The position numbers and the translations under genes were made by a program. This document shows, one piece after another, positions 52,651 to 61,089 of a stretch of 64,000 nucleotides of DNA (position 1 is the stretch's first letter; the number at the start of each line of letters is the position of its first letter). The notes below the pieces were generated by a model. The model was given only the letters and a program-made list of their open reading frames with translations. It had not been told where the DNA came from and did no database searches. This stretch comes from Cohaesibacter haloalkalitolerans (GTDB lineage Bacteria > Pseudomonadota > Alphaproteobacteria > Rhizobiales > Cohaesibacteraceae), in NCBI RefSeq assembly GCF_003574655.1, contig NZ_QNUM01000004.1, positions 310,001 to 374,000 on the forward strand, written 5' to 3'.

Positions 52651-53298
52651 ATGACCACAAAGACAGATCTCACCTTTTATCATTGCCCACAAACGCGCTC
52701 GACCACCACGCGCATCATCCTTGATGAGCTTGGGGTCACATATGACATGCACGTGATGAACTTGAAGGCCAAGGAAAACCGCCAGCCCGACTATCTCAAG
52801 ATCAATCCTCTGGGCAAGGTGCCAGCCATCAAACATGGCGAAACGATCATTACCGAACAGATCGCCATTGCCATCTATCTGGGGGATCTTTTCCCCGAAG
52901 CAGGTTTGGCACCAGCCATGTCCGAGCCGGACCGTGGCACCTATTTGCGCTGGCTGGTCTATTATGCTGCCTGCTTCGAGCCTGCCTTGATCGACAAATC
53001 ACAGTCACGAGACCCCGGCCCGGAAACCATGGCCGTCTATGGCAGTTATGACCAGATGGTCAACGTGCTGGAAACCGCCCTGTCGCATGGTCCCTATGTA
53101 CTGGGAGAGCGCTTCAGCATCGCCGATCTACAATGGGGATCTGCCCTGCACTGGACAATGATGTTTGGCCTGCTGCCGGAAAAACCGGTTTTCACGGCCT
53201 ATCGAGACCGCATCATCGCACGCCCGATCTTCCAGCGTGTCCTGCAGGATGAACAACGTCTGGCAGAGGCCTTTCCAACCGATGCGAGCCAGAGCTGA
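52651..53298 (+). CDS. Glutathione S-transferase family protein
   Basis: A 215-residue GST. The N-terminal thioredoxin-like domain (about 4-80) has LTFYHCPQTRSTTTRIILDELG, with the active-site Ser/Thr region, and INPLGKVPAIKHGETIITEQIAIAIYL, the cis-Pro and Glu-Ser-like glutathione-binding site (here Glu-Gln). The C-terminal helical domain (about 90-200) contains FSIADLQWGSALHW. It is divergent from the WYL regulator, which probably controls it. An open frame 75 bases upstream lacks support. Substrate unknown. Confidence 0.88.
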   Translation: MTTKTDLTFYHCPQTRSTTTRIILDELGVTYDMHVMNLKAKENRQPDYLKINPLGKVPAIKHGETIITEQIAIAIYLGDLFPEAGLAPAMSEPDRGTYLRWLVYYAACFEPALIDKSQSRDPGPETMAVYGSYDQMVNVLETALSHGPYVLGERFSIADLQWGSALHWTMMFGLLPEKPVFTAYRDRIIARPIFQRVLQDEQRLAEAFPTDASQS

Positions 53299-53333
53299 CG
53301 CCTGCCTCACCCGGCCTTTCACCAGTCAAACAG

Positions 53334-53369
53334 ATACGGCCCCGGAGCTGTCGAGCACCGGAGCCGTAT
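53334..53369. other. Hairpin between convergent GST and DoxX genes
   Basis: ATACGGC and GCCGTAT pair with a nested CCGG/CCGG stem. There is no T-run, so it is a weak or factor-assisted terminator at best. Confidence 0.45.
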
Positions 53370-53418
53370 GAAAGACGCATCCTATTTGAGCGTCCATGGT
53401 CAGCAGGGCCGGGACGGA

Positions 53419-53850
53419 TCAGGCCGTCAGGGCCAGCGCACCACCACCGAGCAGAACCTGTACAAGCAGGGCAACGGCCCAGAAAGCGGGATATTCCCAG
53501 CCGCCATTTGCGTTCGTGAACCAGAAACCGTTTTTGCCGTGTGCAAGAATGGCAGCGCCAAGCAGCGTCGGGATCAGCAGCAGAGCAACCAGGCTGGTCT
53601 GGAAGCCAAGGATCAGGGCAATGCCACCGAGGGTTTCAGCAGCAATGGTCAGATAGGCAAACCAGCCCGGAACACCCAGCGATGCAAAGAAGCCAGCGGC
53701 ACCTTTAGGCGTGAAGATGAAATATTTCAGATAGGCGTGTGCCAGAAAAAGGCCACCAAGCGAGACCCGCAGCAACAGGGCGGCAAGGGCGATAGCGTTT
53801 TCAGAACCGGCTCCAGCGAAGCCAAGGAAATTGGAAGAAAGGTCGATCAT
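53419..53850 (-). CDS. DoxX family membrane protein
   Basis: A 143-residue inner-membrane protein with four TM segments. DoxX features: LLLRVSLGGLFLAHAYLKYF, the GxxxFASLGVPGWFAYLT segment, AETLGGIALILGFQTS and the final LVQVLLGGGAL. Related proteins are subunits of quinol oxidases or sulfur/thiosulfate oxidation systems, and many have no known role. The chosen ATG has GAGGAC eight bases upstream. Monocistronic, convergent with the GST gene. Confidence 0.85.
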   Translation of the reverse strand: MIDLSSNFLGFAGAGSENAIALAALLLRVSLGGLFLAHAYLKYFIFTPKGAAGFFASLGVPGWFAYLTIAAETLGGIALILGFQTSLVALLLIPTLLGAAILAHGKNGFWFTNANGGWEYPAFWAVALLVQVLLGGGALALTA

Positions 53851-54017
53851 TTGTTTTGTCCTCATCATTGCCGCAGGTCGCGGCGTTTCGTTGAAGCAAA
53901 GATAGACCTTTCCAATTAAGATTGAAATGTTGAAAGTAAGGAATTACTATCTTCATTTCATACTCAATAAAGGACATCAAATGAAGTCCGTTGCGAGCGC
54001 CATACGATCTGCTCGAT

Positions 54018-55619
54018 TCAGAAGATCACGAGATCCGGCGAAAACTGGTAGAGCCAGGTTTCCGTCAGGGGCTTGCCATCCAGTGACATGTACATTCTGA
54101 GATCGGCAAGCTCTCCGGGCATGATTTCCAGATCGAAACTGGCGCGCCAAACATTGCCGTTTGGCACCGGTTCGCAGAAGGCCCGGCTTACAGAGCCTGC
54201 ACTGGTGGTCACATTGACATCGGGGAATACCCCGTATGGGATCTGGGTCATCACTGGCGGCCGGTCAAATTCTACGGCGAACTTGTACACATTGGCCGGG
54301 CGCGGCTTTCCGGGCTGGCCACCACGCCCGATGCGGGTTGCTATTGTCTGGGCAACATTGGTTGCCTCATAGGGCTCAGTGTTGAGCCAATGCAGCTTGT
54401 AATGCAGGCTGTAGCTTTTGCCCGCAACCGCCGGGTCGGCAGGAACCCAATAGGCTCCGATATTGTCGTGTATCTCGTCGTCGGTCGGGATTTCGAGCAA
54501 TTGCACGGCACCCTTTCCAAGAGGGCTCAGAGGCTCGACCCACAGGCAGGGGCGGCGGTCGTACATGACGCCGTCACGGAAATGATCAAAATTGCGATCC
54601 CTCTGCAGCAGGCCAAAGCCTTGCGGATTATCATCCGAGAATGCCGAGATGCGCATCGAAGACGGATTATTGAGCGGACGCCAGATGCGTTCACCCGAGC
54701 CGGTCCACATGGCAAGACCGTCGGAATCGTGAACTTCCGGACGCCAGTCCTTCAGCCGCTCGCGACCATACTCGCCATACCAGAACATCGATGTCAGGGG
54801 CATCAGACCAAGGCGCTCGATATCCTTGCGCAGGAACAGCGCGGCCTCCACTTCCATCGTCACTCCCTTGTCACGGTCAAGACCGCGCCAGAGCTTGAAC
54901 CGATAGGCACCGGTGATGCTGGGGCCATCAAGAAGCGCACACACAACGACCGGAGCATTTGGGTCCGATTGCTCTGCGATGTAAAACTCCGTGAAGTCGG
55001 GAAACTCCTCGCCGCTTGAGGGAACCGCCGCATTGATCAGGGCGCCACGGGCAGAGAGGCCATATTGTCCCGCAGCCCCGATGGCACGGAAATAGGATGC
55101 GCCAAGGAAGGCAACCCAGTCCTGATGATCCCAGTCATCGGCCTCATGCCATTCCTGCAGCCGGAAACCAGCAAAACCTGCATCGGATGGCAACTGGCGA
55201 GCGGGGCTATCTTCCGGCATCTCGAACAGATCCGGGTTATAGGCGATCAGCCGTGCCTTGTCGCCTTCAACCAGGTGCATCTTGACCCGCTTGGTGAAAT
55301 ACTGCCCAAGATGGAAGAACTCCAGCGGATAGGCCGCAGCGCCCTCGGTATCCGGGCTTCCGGAGAACAGCGAACGCTGGGGCTTGAACTTCAGCTTTCC
55401 ATGCTGCTCATAGTCGATCTGCTGAACGATTTCCGGGCGCGGGCGATAGGGCGCTTCATAGTCGACCCCGGCCATGGCGCGCGCACGGTCGATCAGAGCT
55501 TCATAGGAAAATGGCTGTGTGTCTTCAGCTGCCAGACTATAACGCAGGCTGAATGGCATGGTGGCAAAGCTGGCAGCCAGAGCGGTGTTGCGCAGCAGGG
55601 TTCGTCGACTGAGTGTCAT
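54018..55619 (-). CDS. Periplasmic glucan biosynthesis protein OpgD/MdoG family
   Basis: A 533-residue protein of osmoregulated periplasmic glucan synthesis. A Tat signal lies at the N-terminus (SRRTLLRNTALAASFATMPF, SLAAED). The OpgG/MdoG domain follows, with FSYEALIDRARAMA, FFHLGQYFTKRVKMHLVEG and SMFWYGEYGRERLKDWRPE. OpgD in E. coli is Tat-exported and about 551 residues, so length and signal support OpgD over OpgG. No opgH (glucosyltransferase) gene is in the window. A TTG 9 bases upstream is possible; the ATG is preferred. It likely shapes branching of the cyclic or linear glucan. Confidence 0.88.
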   Translation of the reverse strand: MTLSRRTLLRNTALAASFATMPFSLRYSLAAEDTQPFSYEALIDRARAMAGVDYEAPYRPRPEIVQQIDYEQHGKLKFKPQRSLFSGSPDTEGAAAYPLEFFHLGQYFTKRVKMHLVEGDKARLIAYNPDLFEMPEDSPARQLPSDAGFAGFRLQEWHEADDWDHQDWVAFLGASYFRAIGAAGQYGLSARGALINAAVPSSGEEFPDFTEFYIAEQSDPNAPVVVCALLDGPSITGAYRFKLWRGLDRDKGVTMEVEAALFLRKDIERLGLMPLTSMFWYGEYGRERLKDWRPEVHDSDGLAMWTGSGERIWRPLNNPSSMRISAFSDDNPQGFGLLQRDRNFDHFRDGVMYDRRPCLWVEPLSPLGKGAVQLLEIPTDDEIHDNIGAYWVPADPAVAGKSYSLHYKLHWLNTEPYEATNVAQTIATRIGRGGQPGKPRPANVYKFAVEFDRPPVMTQIPYGVFPDVNVTTSAGSVSRAFCEPVPNGNVWRASFDLEIMPGELADLRMYMSLDGKPLTETWLYQFSPDLVIF

Positions 55620-56132
55620 GGTGCCCAAGATCTACTATGCGATGGTGAGTTGTTACGATATGCCCCTCGCAGAAAGGCATGTCGGTTTCGGGAAACTGCG
55701 CCGGGTGATTTGGCAAATCCGGCAAGCCAAATCACTATCGGGAAGAAGATGATAAAAATTGGTTTCCAAGGTTCCCGGCACACCACAAAGCAGGATTCAA
55801 AAAGCGCGCTGCCCACCATTTTCTCCAAAGAGCCGCAATATGCATGGATCGGTGCCGGTTGCCATTAGCCTGCTATCGTGTTGCGTTAAAATAGCGATCT
55901 AACAATACAGGAACGTAAAATGAGGGCATCATCATAGCCATATCCCAATCGTCGTTGATACCGAATGTGATCTTGATTGCCGTTAAAAAACAAGCAGGCA
56001 TGCCGCCATGGCCAGCTTTTGCCAAAATGAAAAAAGCTTCCCATCGTTCGCCGACTGTTAGAGGTTCAAAGCATCGAAAGTGCATGAGATGCAAGTTGAT
56101 ATACGCATAATTGCAATCTAAAAGTCTTGGAA
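55620..56132. other. Divergent intergenic region between opgD-like and SulP genes
   Basis: About 510 bp. A minus-strand frame at 55873-56094 (73 codons) starts at ATG without a ribosome binding site and has no recognisable domain; its composition is protein-like, so it could be a remnant. No repeat or RNA is evident. The promoters of both genes should be here. Confidence 0.4.
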
Positions 56133-57956
56133 ATGATCATGGAGAGCGTAGAGTGCTCTGAGATCTCGCCGGACAAACGGCCCCGGGTTTCGGACAAAGG
56201 CCCGATACACCCACCGCATGAAACACATTGCATAATCCAGGAAAGCGTGGACATCGTGAGTTCCAAGATAAAGCATCAATACGTGTCACCAAGCTTTCTG
56301 GAGCTGTTTACTCCAAAGCTCATCACCGTTCTTCGGGAAGGCTATGGCCTGACGCATCTGAGAACCGATGCCATTGCCGGATTGACAGTTGCCATTGTCG
56401 CCCTGCCCCTGTCCATGGCCATCGCAATTGCTTCGGGAGCGTCCCCCGCCCAAGGCATCTACACGGCCATCGTGGGTGGCTTTTTCGTATCTCTGCTTGG
56501 CGGATCACGGTTTCAGATTGGCGGCCCTGCCGGAGCCTTCATCGTGCTGGTCGCCGCCACCGTCGCCGCCCACGGAATGGAAGGGCTGATACTGGCCACT
56601 TTTCTATCCGGGATCATGCTGGCGCTGGTCGGCCTTTTCCGCCTTGGAACATTCGTCAAATATATTCCCTTTCCGGTGACCGTCGGCTTTACCGCAGGGA
56701 TCGCCGTCATCATCTTTGCCAGTCAGCTCAAGGAACTGTTCGGTCTGTCCCTGGCCCACGAGCCGGGAGAATTGCTCGGCAAGCTTGAGGCACTGTGGAT
56801 GGCGCGGTCAAGCGTGACGCCGGACGCCATTGTCGTATCGGTCGGAACAATCGCCGTGATCCTTGGCCTCAAGACATGGTTCCCTCGCTGGCCGGGCATG
56901 CTGATCGCAGTGATACTGGCATCCCTCATCACAGCAGCGCTGGCGCTGCCGGTTCAAACCATCGGCACCAAATTCGGCGGCATCCCGTCAACCTTGCCAA
57001 TGCCGAACCTTCCTGCCCTGTCATTGAGCAAGGTCATCGCGGTCCTTCCTTCCGCCATTTCCTTCACCCTTTTGGGAGCCATTGAATCCCTCCTCTCCGC
57101 AGTGGTCGCCGACGGCATGACCGGACGGCGCCACCGCTCCAACTGTGAACTGGTGGCCCAGGGCGTTGCCAACATTTTCTCCTCCTGTTTCGGGGGCATC
57201 TGTGTGACGGGCACCATCGCTCGAACGGCAACCAACATTCGCTCCGGAGCCCATGGCCCGGTTGCAGGCATCCTCCATTCCCTGTTTCTCCTGTTTTTCG
57301 TTCTGGTGGCCGCACCACTTGCCTCCTACATTCCCCTTGCGGCTCTTGCGGGAATTCTGGCGGTCGTGGCATGGAACATGATCGAGAAGCCGGCAATCGC
57401 CATTCTGCTCCGCTCTGGCAGAGGCGAGGCAACGGTTCTGCTCGCGACCTTTTTCCTCACCATCTTCAGAGACCTCACCGAAGCGATTGTGGTTGGTATC
57501 GCGCTTGGCTCCCTGTTGTTCATCCAGCGCATGAGCCGCTCCACGGCCGTGACCACACAGACACCCTTTATGCCCAGAGACGAGGCAGACAATGCCCATC
57601 CGCGCGGGGATTATCATGAGGAAGCCGCAGAGAACCGCGACGTCGTGGTCTACCGGATATCCGGGGCGCTCTTCTTCGGAGCAACCGCATCAATTGGCTC
57701 GGTTCTGGACAGAATACAGGATCAGCACCGGGCGCTGATTGTCGATTTCTCGGCGGTTCCGTTTCTTGATTCAAGCGGCGCCAACATGATCGAAGGGTTG
57801 GCTCATAAAGCCCACAAACAGGGCATTGCCTTGTGGCTGACAGGAGCCAGCCATGACATCCGGCGGTCCTTCATCCGGCACGGCATCCGCAAACCACTTG
57901 TGCGATATGCAGCAACCATAGATGAAGCATTGAAGGCGGCAGATCGCACAGGCTGA
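56133..57956 (+). CDS. SulP family inorganic anion transporter with STAS domain
   Basis: About 607 residues. The N-terminal 50 or so are variable and the exact start is uncertain: ATG at 56133 or 56139, or GTG codons further in. The transporter domain (about 60-470) has AIAGLTVAIVALPLSMAIAI and ASGASPAQGIYTAIVGGF, then QIGGPAGAFIVLVAAT, the SulP signature. The C-terminal STAS domain (about 500-600) has VYRISGALFFGATASIGSVL and VDFSAVPFLDSSGANMIEGL. The family carries sulfate, bicarbonate or other anions. No cysteine-synthesis gene is adjacent. Confidence 0.9.
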   Translation: MIMESVECSEISPDKRPRVSDKGPIHPPHETHCIIQESVDIVSSKIKHQYVSPSFLELFTPKLITVLREGYGLTHLRTDAIAGLTVAIVALPLSMAIAIASGASPAQGIYTAIVGGFFVSLLGGSRFQIGGPAGAFIVLVAATVAAHGMEGLILATFLSGIMLALVGLFRLGTFVKYIPFPVTVGFTAGIAVIIFASQLKELFGLSLAHEPGELLGKLEALWMARSSVTPDAIVVSVGTIAVILGLKTWFPRWPGMLIAVILASLITAALALPVQTIGTKFGGIPSTLPMPNLPALSLSKVIAVLPSAISFTLLGAIESLLSAVVADGMTGRRHRSNCELVAQGVANIFSSCFGGICVTGTIARTATNIRSGAHGPVAGILHSLFLLFFVLVAAPLASYIPLAALAGILAVVAWNMIEKPAIAILLRSGRGEATVLLATFFLTIFRDLTEAIVVGIALGSLLFIQRMSRSTAVTTQTPFMPRDEADNAHPRGDYHEEAAENRDVVVYRISGALFFGATASIGSVLDRIQDQHRALIVDFSAVPFLDSSGANMIEGLAHKAHKQGIALWLTGASHDIRRSFIRHGIRKPLVRYAATIDEALKAADRTG

Positions 57957-58075
57957 CAGATCCGACAACCACAAAGAGAAGTCGGCATGACACGCCTGTG
58001 TAGAACAGAGATTGTAATTTCTATGTAGAAGAGTATCTTTTTATAGAACTCTCATGAATAGAAATCAGATTCTCT

Positions 58076-58222
58076 GTGCCAGAATATTTTGCTCATACCG
58101 GCAATGATCCTTGCAAAAAGGATTGGCAGCCTCTTTCGGTGCATCTCAACAATGTTGCTCACATGGCAAGGCTGTTGGCTGTCTCTGCAAGAGTGGAGGA
58201 GGCAGCCTTTCTTGCCGGTCTT
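58076..58222 (+). pseudogene. N-terminal remnant of CRISPR-associated nuclease Cas3 (HD domain)
   Basis: From a GTG, the first 49 codons read PEYFAHTGNDPCKKDWQPL, SVHLNNVAHMARLLA, EEAAFLAGL. This pattern (Y-x-A-H near the start, W-Q-P-L-x-x-H-L-x-x-V-A, then A-x-L-A-G-L) is typical of the beginning of the Cas3 HD nuclease. In intact proteins LAGL is followed by LHDLGK carrying the HD motif. Here the similarity stops and an unrelated reading continues, so the catalytic part is missing. Identification rests on about 49 residues of pattern recognition. No other cas gene or repeat array is in the window. Confidence 0.6.
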
Positions 58223-58355
58223 CCCGCGAAGAAAACACTCAGCTCTCGGCTGGAAAAGCCCCTTGGCTTTCGAGAGAAAAGCAGCCTAAATGAGTACACG
58301 CAGCGGAACCGTGACAGGTCCAGATTGCAAAAGCTACAGAATTGGACATGGAGGA

Positions 58356-58550
58356 ATGATCCGCCGAATCCAACCAGAAGATATGGCCACTCAAGTGTTA
58401 TCTGTCTGGAAACATCCCTCTTTTCCCATGCTAAATGGAAATCAGGAGGGTCTCTTGAACAACCGGTTCACGATGAACCTGCGAGAACTTCGTTACAGAG
58501 GCGGCCCGAAAATCTATAGCATTGTTTTCATTGAGGAAAGGATGGTGGGC
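58356..58550 (+). pseudogene. Possible degraded GNAT acetyltransferase fragment
   Basis: From ATG the frame reads MIRRIQPEDMATQVLSVWKH, like the first helix of small GNAT proteins, and later NLRELRYRGGPKIYSIVFIE then ERMVGV, resembling the following strand pair. The middle is unalignable. The frame runs straight into the tRNA-Val 3' end and stops inside it. Similarity is weak and short. The fragment lies beside the Cas3 remnant, as part of a decayed stretch between SulP and the tRNA gene. Confidence 0.35.
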
Positions 58551-58617
58551 GTAACTGGGATTGAACCAGTGACCCCTACGATGTCAACGTAGTGCTCTCC
58601 CGCTGAGCTATACGCCC
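58543..58617 (-). tRNA. tRNA-Val(GAC)
   Basis: On the minus strand the cloverleaf closes completely: acceptor GGGCGTA/TACGCCC, D-arm GCTCAGCGGGAGAGC, anticodon stem CTACG/CGTAG with loop TTGACAT (anticodon GAC), T-arm ACTGG-TTCAATC-CCAGT, discriminator A and an encoded CCA. Length 75 with CCA. Confidence 0.96.
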
Positions 58618-58787
58618 ATCCTTGGTCGGCTGCGTCACTTGCAGCCTGTGCGGTGAGAAGGCTTCTACCGCCCTGAAAGAGGGATTGCAACCCCCCTTTT
58701 ATCATTCTGTCATGAAAGAGCCGAGAAGCTGTGAAAAACCTTCTGCGGCTTCCTTCCTGTCGCCGTTTGGCGAACAATGTCGGCCAC

Positions 58788-59147
58788 TTAAGCGGCCAGC
58801 ATTTTCCCGACTTCGTTGACCAGATCTCTCAGGTGGAACGGTTTGGAGAGAACCTTGGCGTCCTTTGGCGTGTTGCTGTCCGGATTGAGCGCAACGGCTG
58901 CAAAGCCGGTGATAAACATCACCTTGAGGTCCGGATCCAGTTCCGTTGCCCGACGGGCCAGTTCGATGCCATCCATCTCCGGCATCACGATATCGGTCAG
59001 CAGAAGCGTAAATGGCTCCTCTCGCAGGCGATCATAGGCGCTTTTCCCGTTGTCGAACGAGACGACTTCATATCCCGCATTCTGCAACGCGCGCGCCAGA
59101 AAACGGCGCATATCATTGTCATCTTCAGCAAGCAAAATCTGCGACAT
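58788..59147 (-). CDS. cpdR: Response regulator CpdR
   Basis: A 119-residue stand-alone receiver. Acidic pocket EDD at about 7-9, phosphorylation Asp in LLLTDIVMPEMDG near residue 51, the T in FITGF, and the lysine of VLSKPF. The C-terminal FAAVALNPDSN and KDAKVLSKPFHLRDLV match CpdR, the ClpXP adaptor-control protein that in Caulobacter, when unphosphorylated, directs proteolysis of cell-cycle factors. The frame is open upstream to 59189, but family members begin as chosen. Divergent from the N-formylglutamate amidohydrolase gene. Confidence 0.93.
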   Translation of the reverse strand: MSQILLAEDDNDMRRFLARALQNAGYEVVSFDNGKSAYDRLREEPFTLLLTDIVMPEMDGIELARRATELDPDLKVMFITGFAAVALNPDSNTPKDAKVLSKPFHLRDLVNEVGKMLAA

Positions 59148-59519
59148 GGTTTCTTTTTCTCCAGCCCGCTGGCGGGCATCTTTCGGCAAATTCGTCTCAA
59201 CCCTAACTCGGGATACAGTGACTTACCATACAAGGCCCTACGAGTAAAAATCCGGTGAACCAAACGGCATTTCAACCACAGTCTTGTTCATTTGGCCGGA
59301 ATTCCGCCCATTTTCCCTGTAAGGAACGCTCCCAATTTAGATAATATTGAAATACACTTCCCTGACAAGAGAGAAGATAAGCCGAATCAGGTTTTTGACT
59401 TGCAATTCGGCATCAATCCGGCAGAATCGCAAGATAGTGGCATAAAGCCGTAAGCGCCCTTCACCGGAAGGCAAGGGCAGTCGCAAGACCCCGCAACCGA
59501 ACATAAGACAGAGAAAACG
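59148..59519. other. Divergent intergenic region between cpdR and N-formylglutamate amidohydrolase
   Basis: About 370 bp with the two promoters. No gene, repeat or hairpin recognised. Confidence 0.45.
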
Positions 59520-60422
59520 TTGAGCCCAGAACAGTTTCAGCCCACAGACATACTCGATGAACCCTTCTGGATCGAGCGACCTGAGCAGCAGCTGGCCCCG
59601 TTCCTGTTCAACTCTCCCCATTCCGGCCGTTGCTACACCGCCGACTTCAAGAATTCCAGCCGCCTGACCGAGCTCGAACTGCGCAGCTCGGAAGATTCCT
59701 ATATCGATCTGCTCTATGCCAGGGCGCCGTCCTGTGGCGTGCCCTTGATGGCGGCCAATTTCCCGCGCGCCTTTCTGGATCTCAATCGGGAGCCCTATGA
59801 GCTGGATCCAATCGTCTTCAGCGATCCCCTGCCCTCCTATGCCAAAACATCCGGCGCTCGCGTTGGCAGCGGCCTTGGCACCATCGCCCGCATCGTTTCC
59901 GAGCGCAAGGAAATCTATCGCCACAAACTGAGCCTGCAAGAGGGTCTTGACCGGATCGAGACTCTCTACAAGCCCTATCATCAGGCCTTGCGACGGGAAC
60001 TGGCGCTGGCGCATGTCAATTTCGGTTATGCCTGCCTCATCGATTGCCACTCGATGCCGTCCCGGGTGTTCCAGAATGCCAACCCGAACAATCGTCCGGA
60101 CATCGTTCTGGGTGATCGCTTCGGAACCAGTTGCCATCCTTCACTGATCAACTCGGCCAAAAGCATTCTCGGCCATCTGGGCCTCAGGGTGGAAATCAAC
60201 CGGCCCTACGCCGGTGGTTTCATCACCCAGCACTACGGGCGCCCCATCAAGGGACTGCACGCCTTGCAGATCGAAATCGATCGCAGCCTCTACATGAATG
60301 AAGAAACGTTTGAGCCCCTGCCCCATTTTGCCGAACTCGTTGAGTTGCTCGGTCGCTTCACGGACATGCTGATGCAATGCGCCAGTGATGCCCTCTACCC
60401 GACAGCGGCGGCGGCTGAGTAG
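59520..60422 (+). CDS. N-formylglutamate amidohydrolase family protein
   Basis: A 300-residue cytosolic hydrolase starting at TTG (MSPEQFQPTDILDEPFWIE). The FGase motif set is present: NSPHSGRCYTADF near residue 30, VPLMAANFPRAFLDLNREPYELD (split here) near 75-95, LIDCHSMPSRV near 165, and LQIEIDRSLYMNE near 245. The family cleaves N-formylglutamate at the end of one histidine-degradation route, or uses related substrates, since no hut genes are nearby. It is divergent from cpdR. The gene ends before an sRNA candidate on the opposite strand. Confidence 0.88.
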   Translation: MSPEQFQPTDILDEPFWIERPEQQLAPFLFNSPHSGRCYTADFKNSSRLTELELRSSEDSYIDLLYARAPSCGVPLMAANFPRAFLDLNREPYELDPIVFSDPLPSYAKTSGARVGSGLGTIARIVSERKEIYRHKLSLQEGLDRIETLYKPYHQALRRELALAHVNFGYACLIDCHSMPSRVFQNANPNNRPDIVLGDRFGTSCHPSLINSAKSILGHLGLRVEINRPYAGGFITQHYGRPIKGLHALQIEIDRSLYMNEETFEPLPHFAELVELLGRFTDMLMQCASDALYPTAAAAE

Positions 60423-60528
60423 CCCGACCTAGCCTTCCCCCTGTCTGCCACCAGACGCGCGCCTGCCTTCAAACTCAGGCGCGAGGTTACCCTCAGGCAC
60501 CTTCTTGGAAGCAACTGTTTTCACAAAG

Positions 60529-60614
60529 AAAAAAGGGCCGCTGCAAGCGGCCCGAAAAGTCTAAGGAGGAAACGCCCAGCAAGGGCGGCGGGAAAAATGT
60601 TCCGCAAGAACACT
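60529..60614 (-). ncRNA. mmgR/suhB-like small RNA candidate
   Basis: On the minus strand an ~86-nt unit has three stems: TGTTC/GAACA with a five-base loop, CGCCC/GGGCG with loop TTGCT, and a terminator GGGCCGC/GCGGCCC with loop TTGCA followed by TTTTTT. Between stems two and three is the unpaired segment TTTCCTCCTTAGAC. I recall that the alphaproteobacterial mmgR (alpha-r8, Rfam suhB) family has a single-stranded UUUCCUCCCU-like motif before its terminator, which could pair with ribosome binding sites. The terminator cannot serve any protein gene, since none on the minus strand lies upstream within 1.7 kb. Promoter not clearly visible. Confidence 0.65.
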
Positions 60615-61089
60615 TTCGCATTTACACAAAAGATAGTCAAACAGGCACTGCACAATATTTAATCACACACTAGGCCAAACTTTAAGAATTCCCTCGCCTG
60701 ATTAGAGCCACTTCAAGCAAGAGGTTGAAACTGATATGTATTTTCCCGCAATCCCCGACAAATCCGTGATTAATTATTAGTGTGCACAATTTTTAGGCTC
60801 ACATATTTTTCTTCTGATTCTGCCAGAATTTTCACCACAGGGACCCAAAGAATTACGTAATTTTACGCAATTTCTTTCGATTTCAAAGGCAGCCTCCCCA
60901 GACTCACCCCAATATGGCAGTTTGTCCAACCGACGCCCTCAGACCTCAGTCTGGCGCTTTCGCCCCAACCAAGGCACCAAACCTCAAATGCGCCTTGCCT
61001 TGCGCAATACCGGAACGGCAGCCTTGACAACGCCCCGGCGTGCGGTTTCTAGTGAGGCCAAACAGAACACCTGCCCGAAGGACTTTCCC
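60615..61089. other. Intergenic region before the threonine aldolase gene
   Basis: AT-rich in its first 270 bp, which suggests promoters on both strands: the sRNA to the left and the aldolase to the right. A TTGACT hexamer on the minus strand (complement of 60635-60640) lies about 21 bp upstream of the predicted sRNA start. No gene recognised. Confidence 0.45.

Noticed and set aside
58000..58620. CRISPR array near the Cas3-like remnant
   Set aside because: No repeat of 20 or more bases recurs at regular spacing in this stretch or elsewhere in the window.
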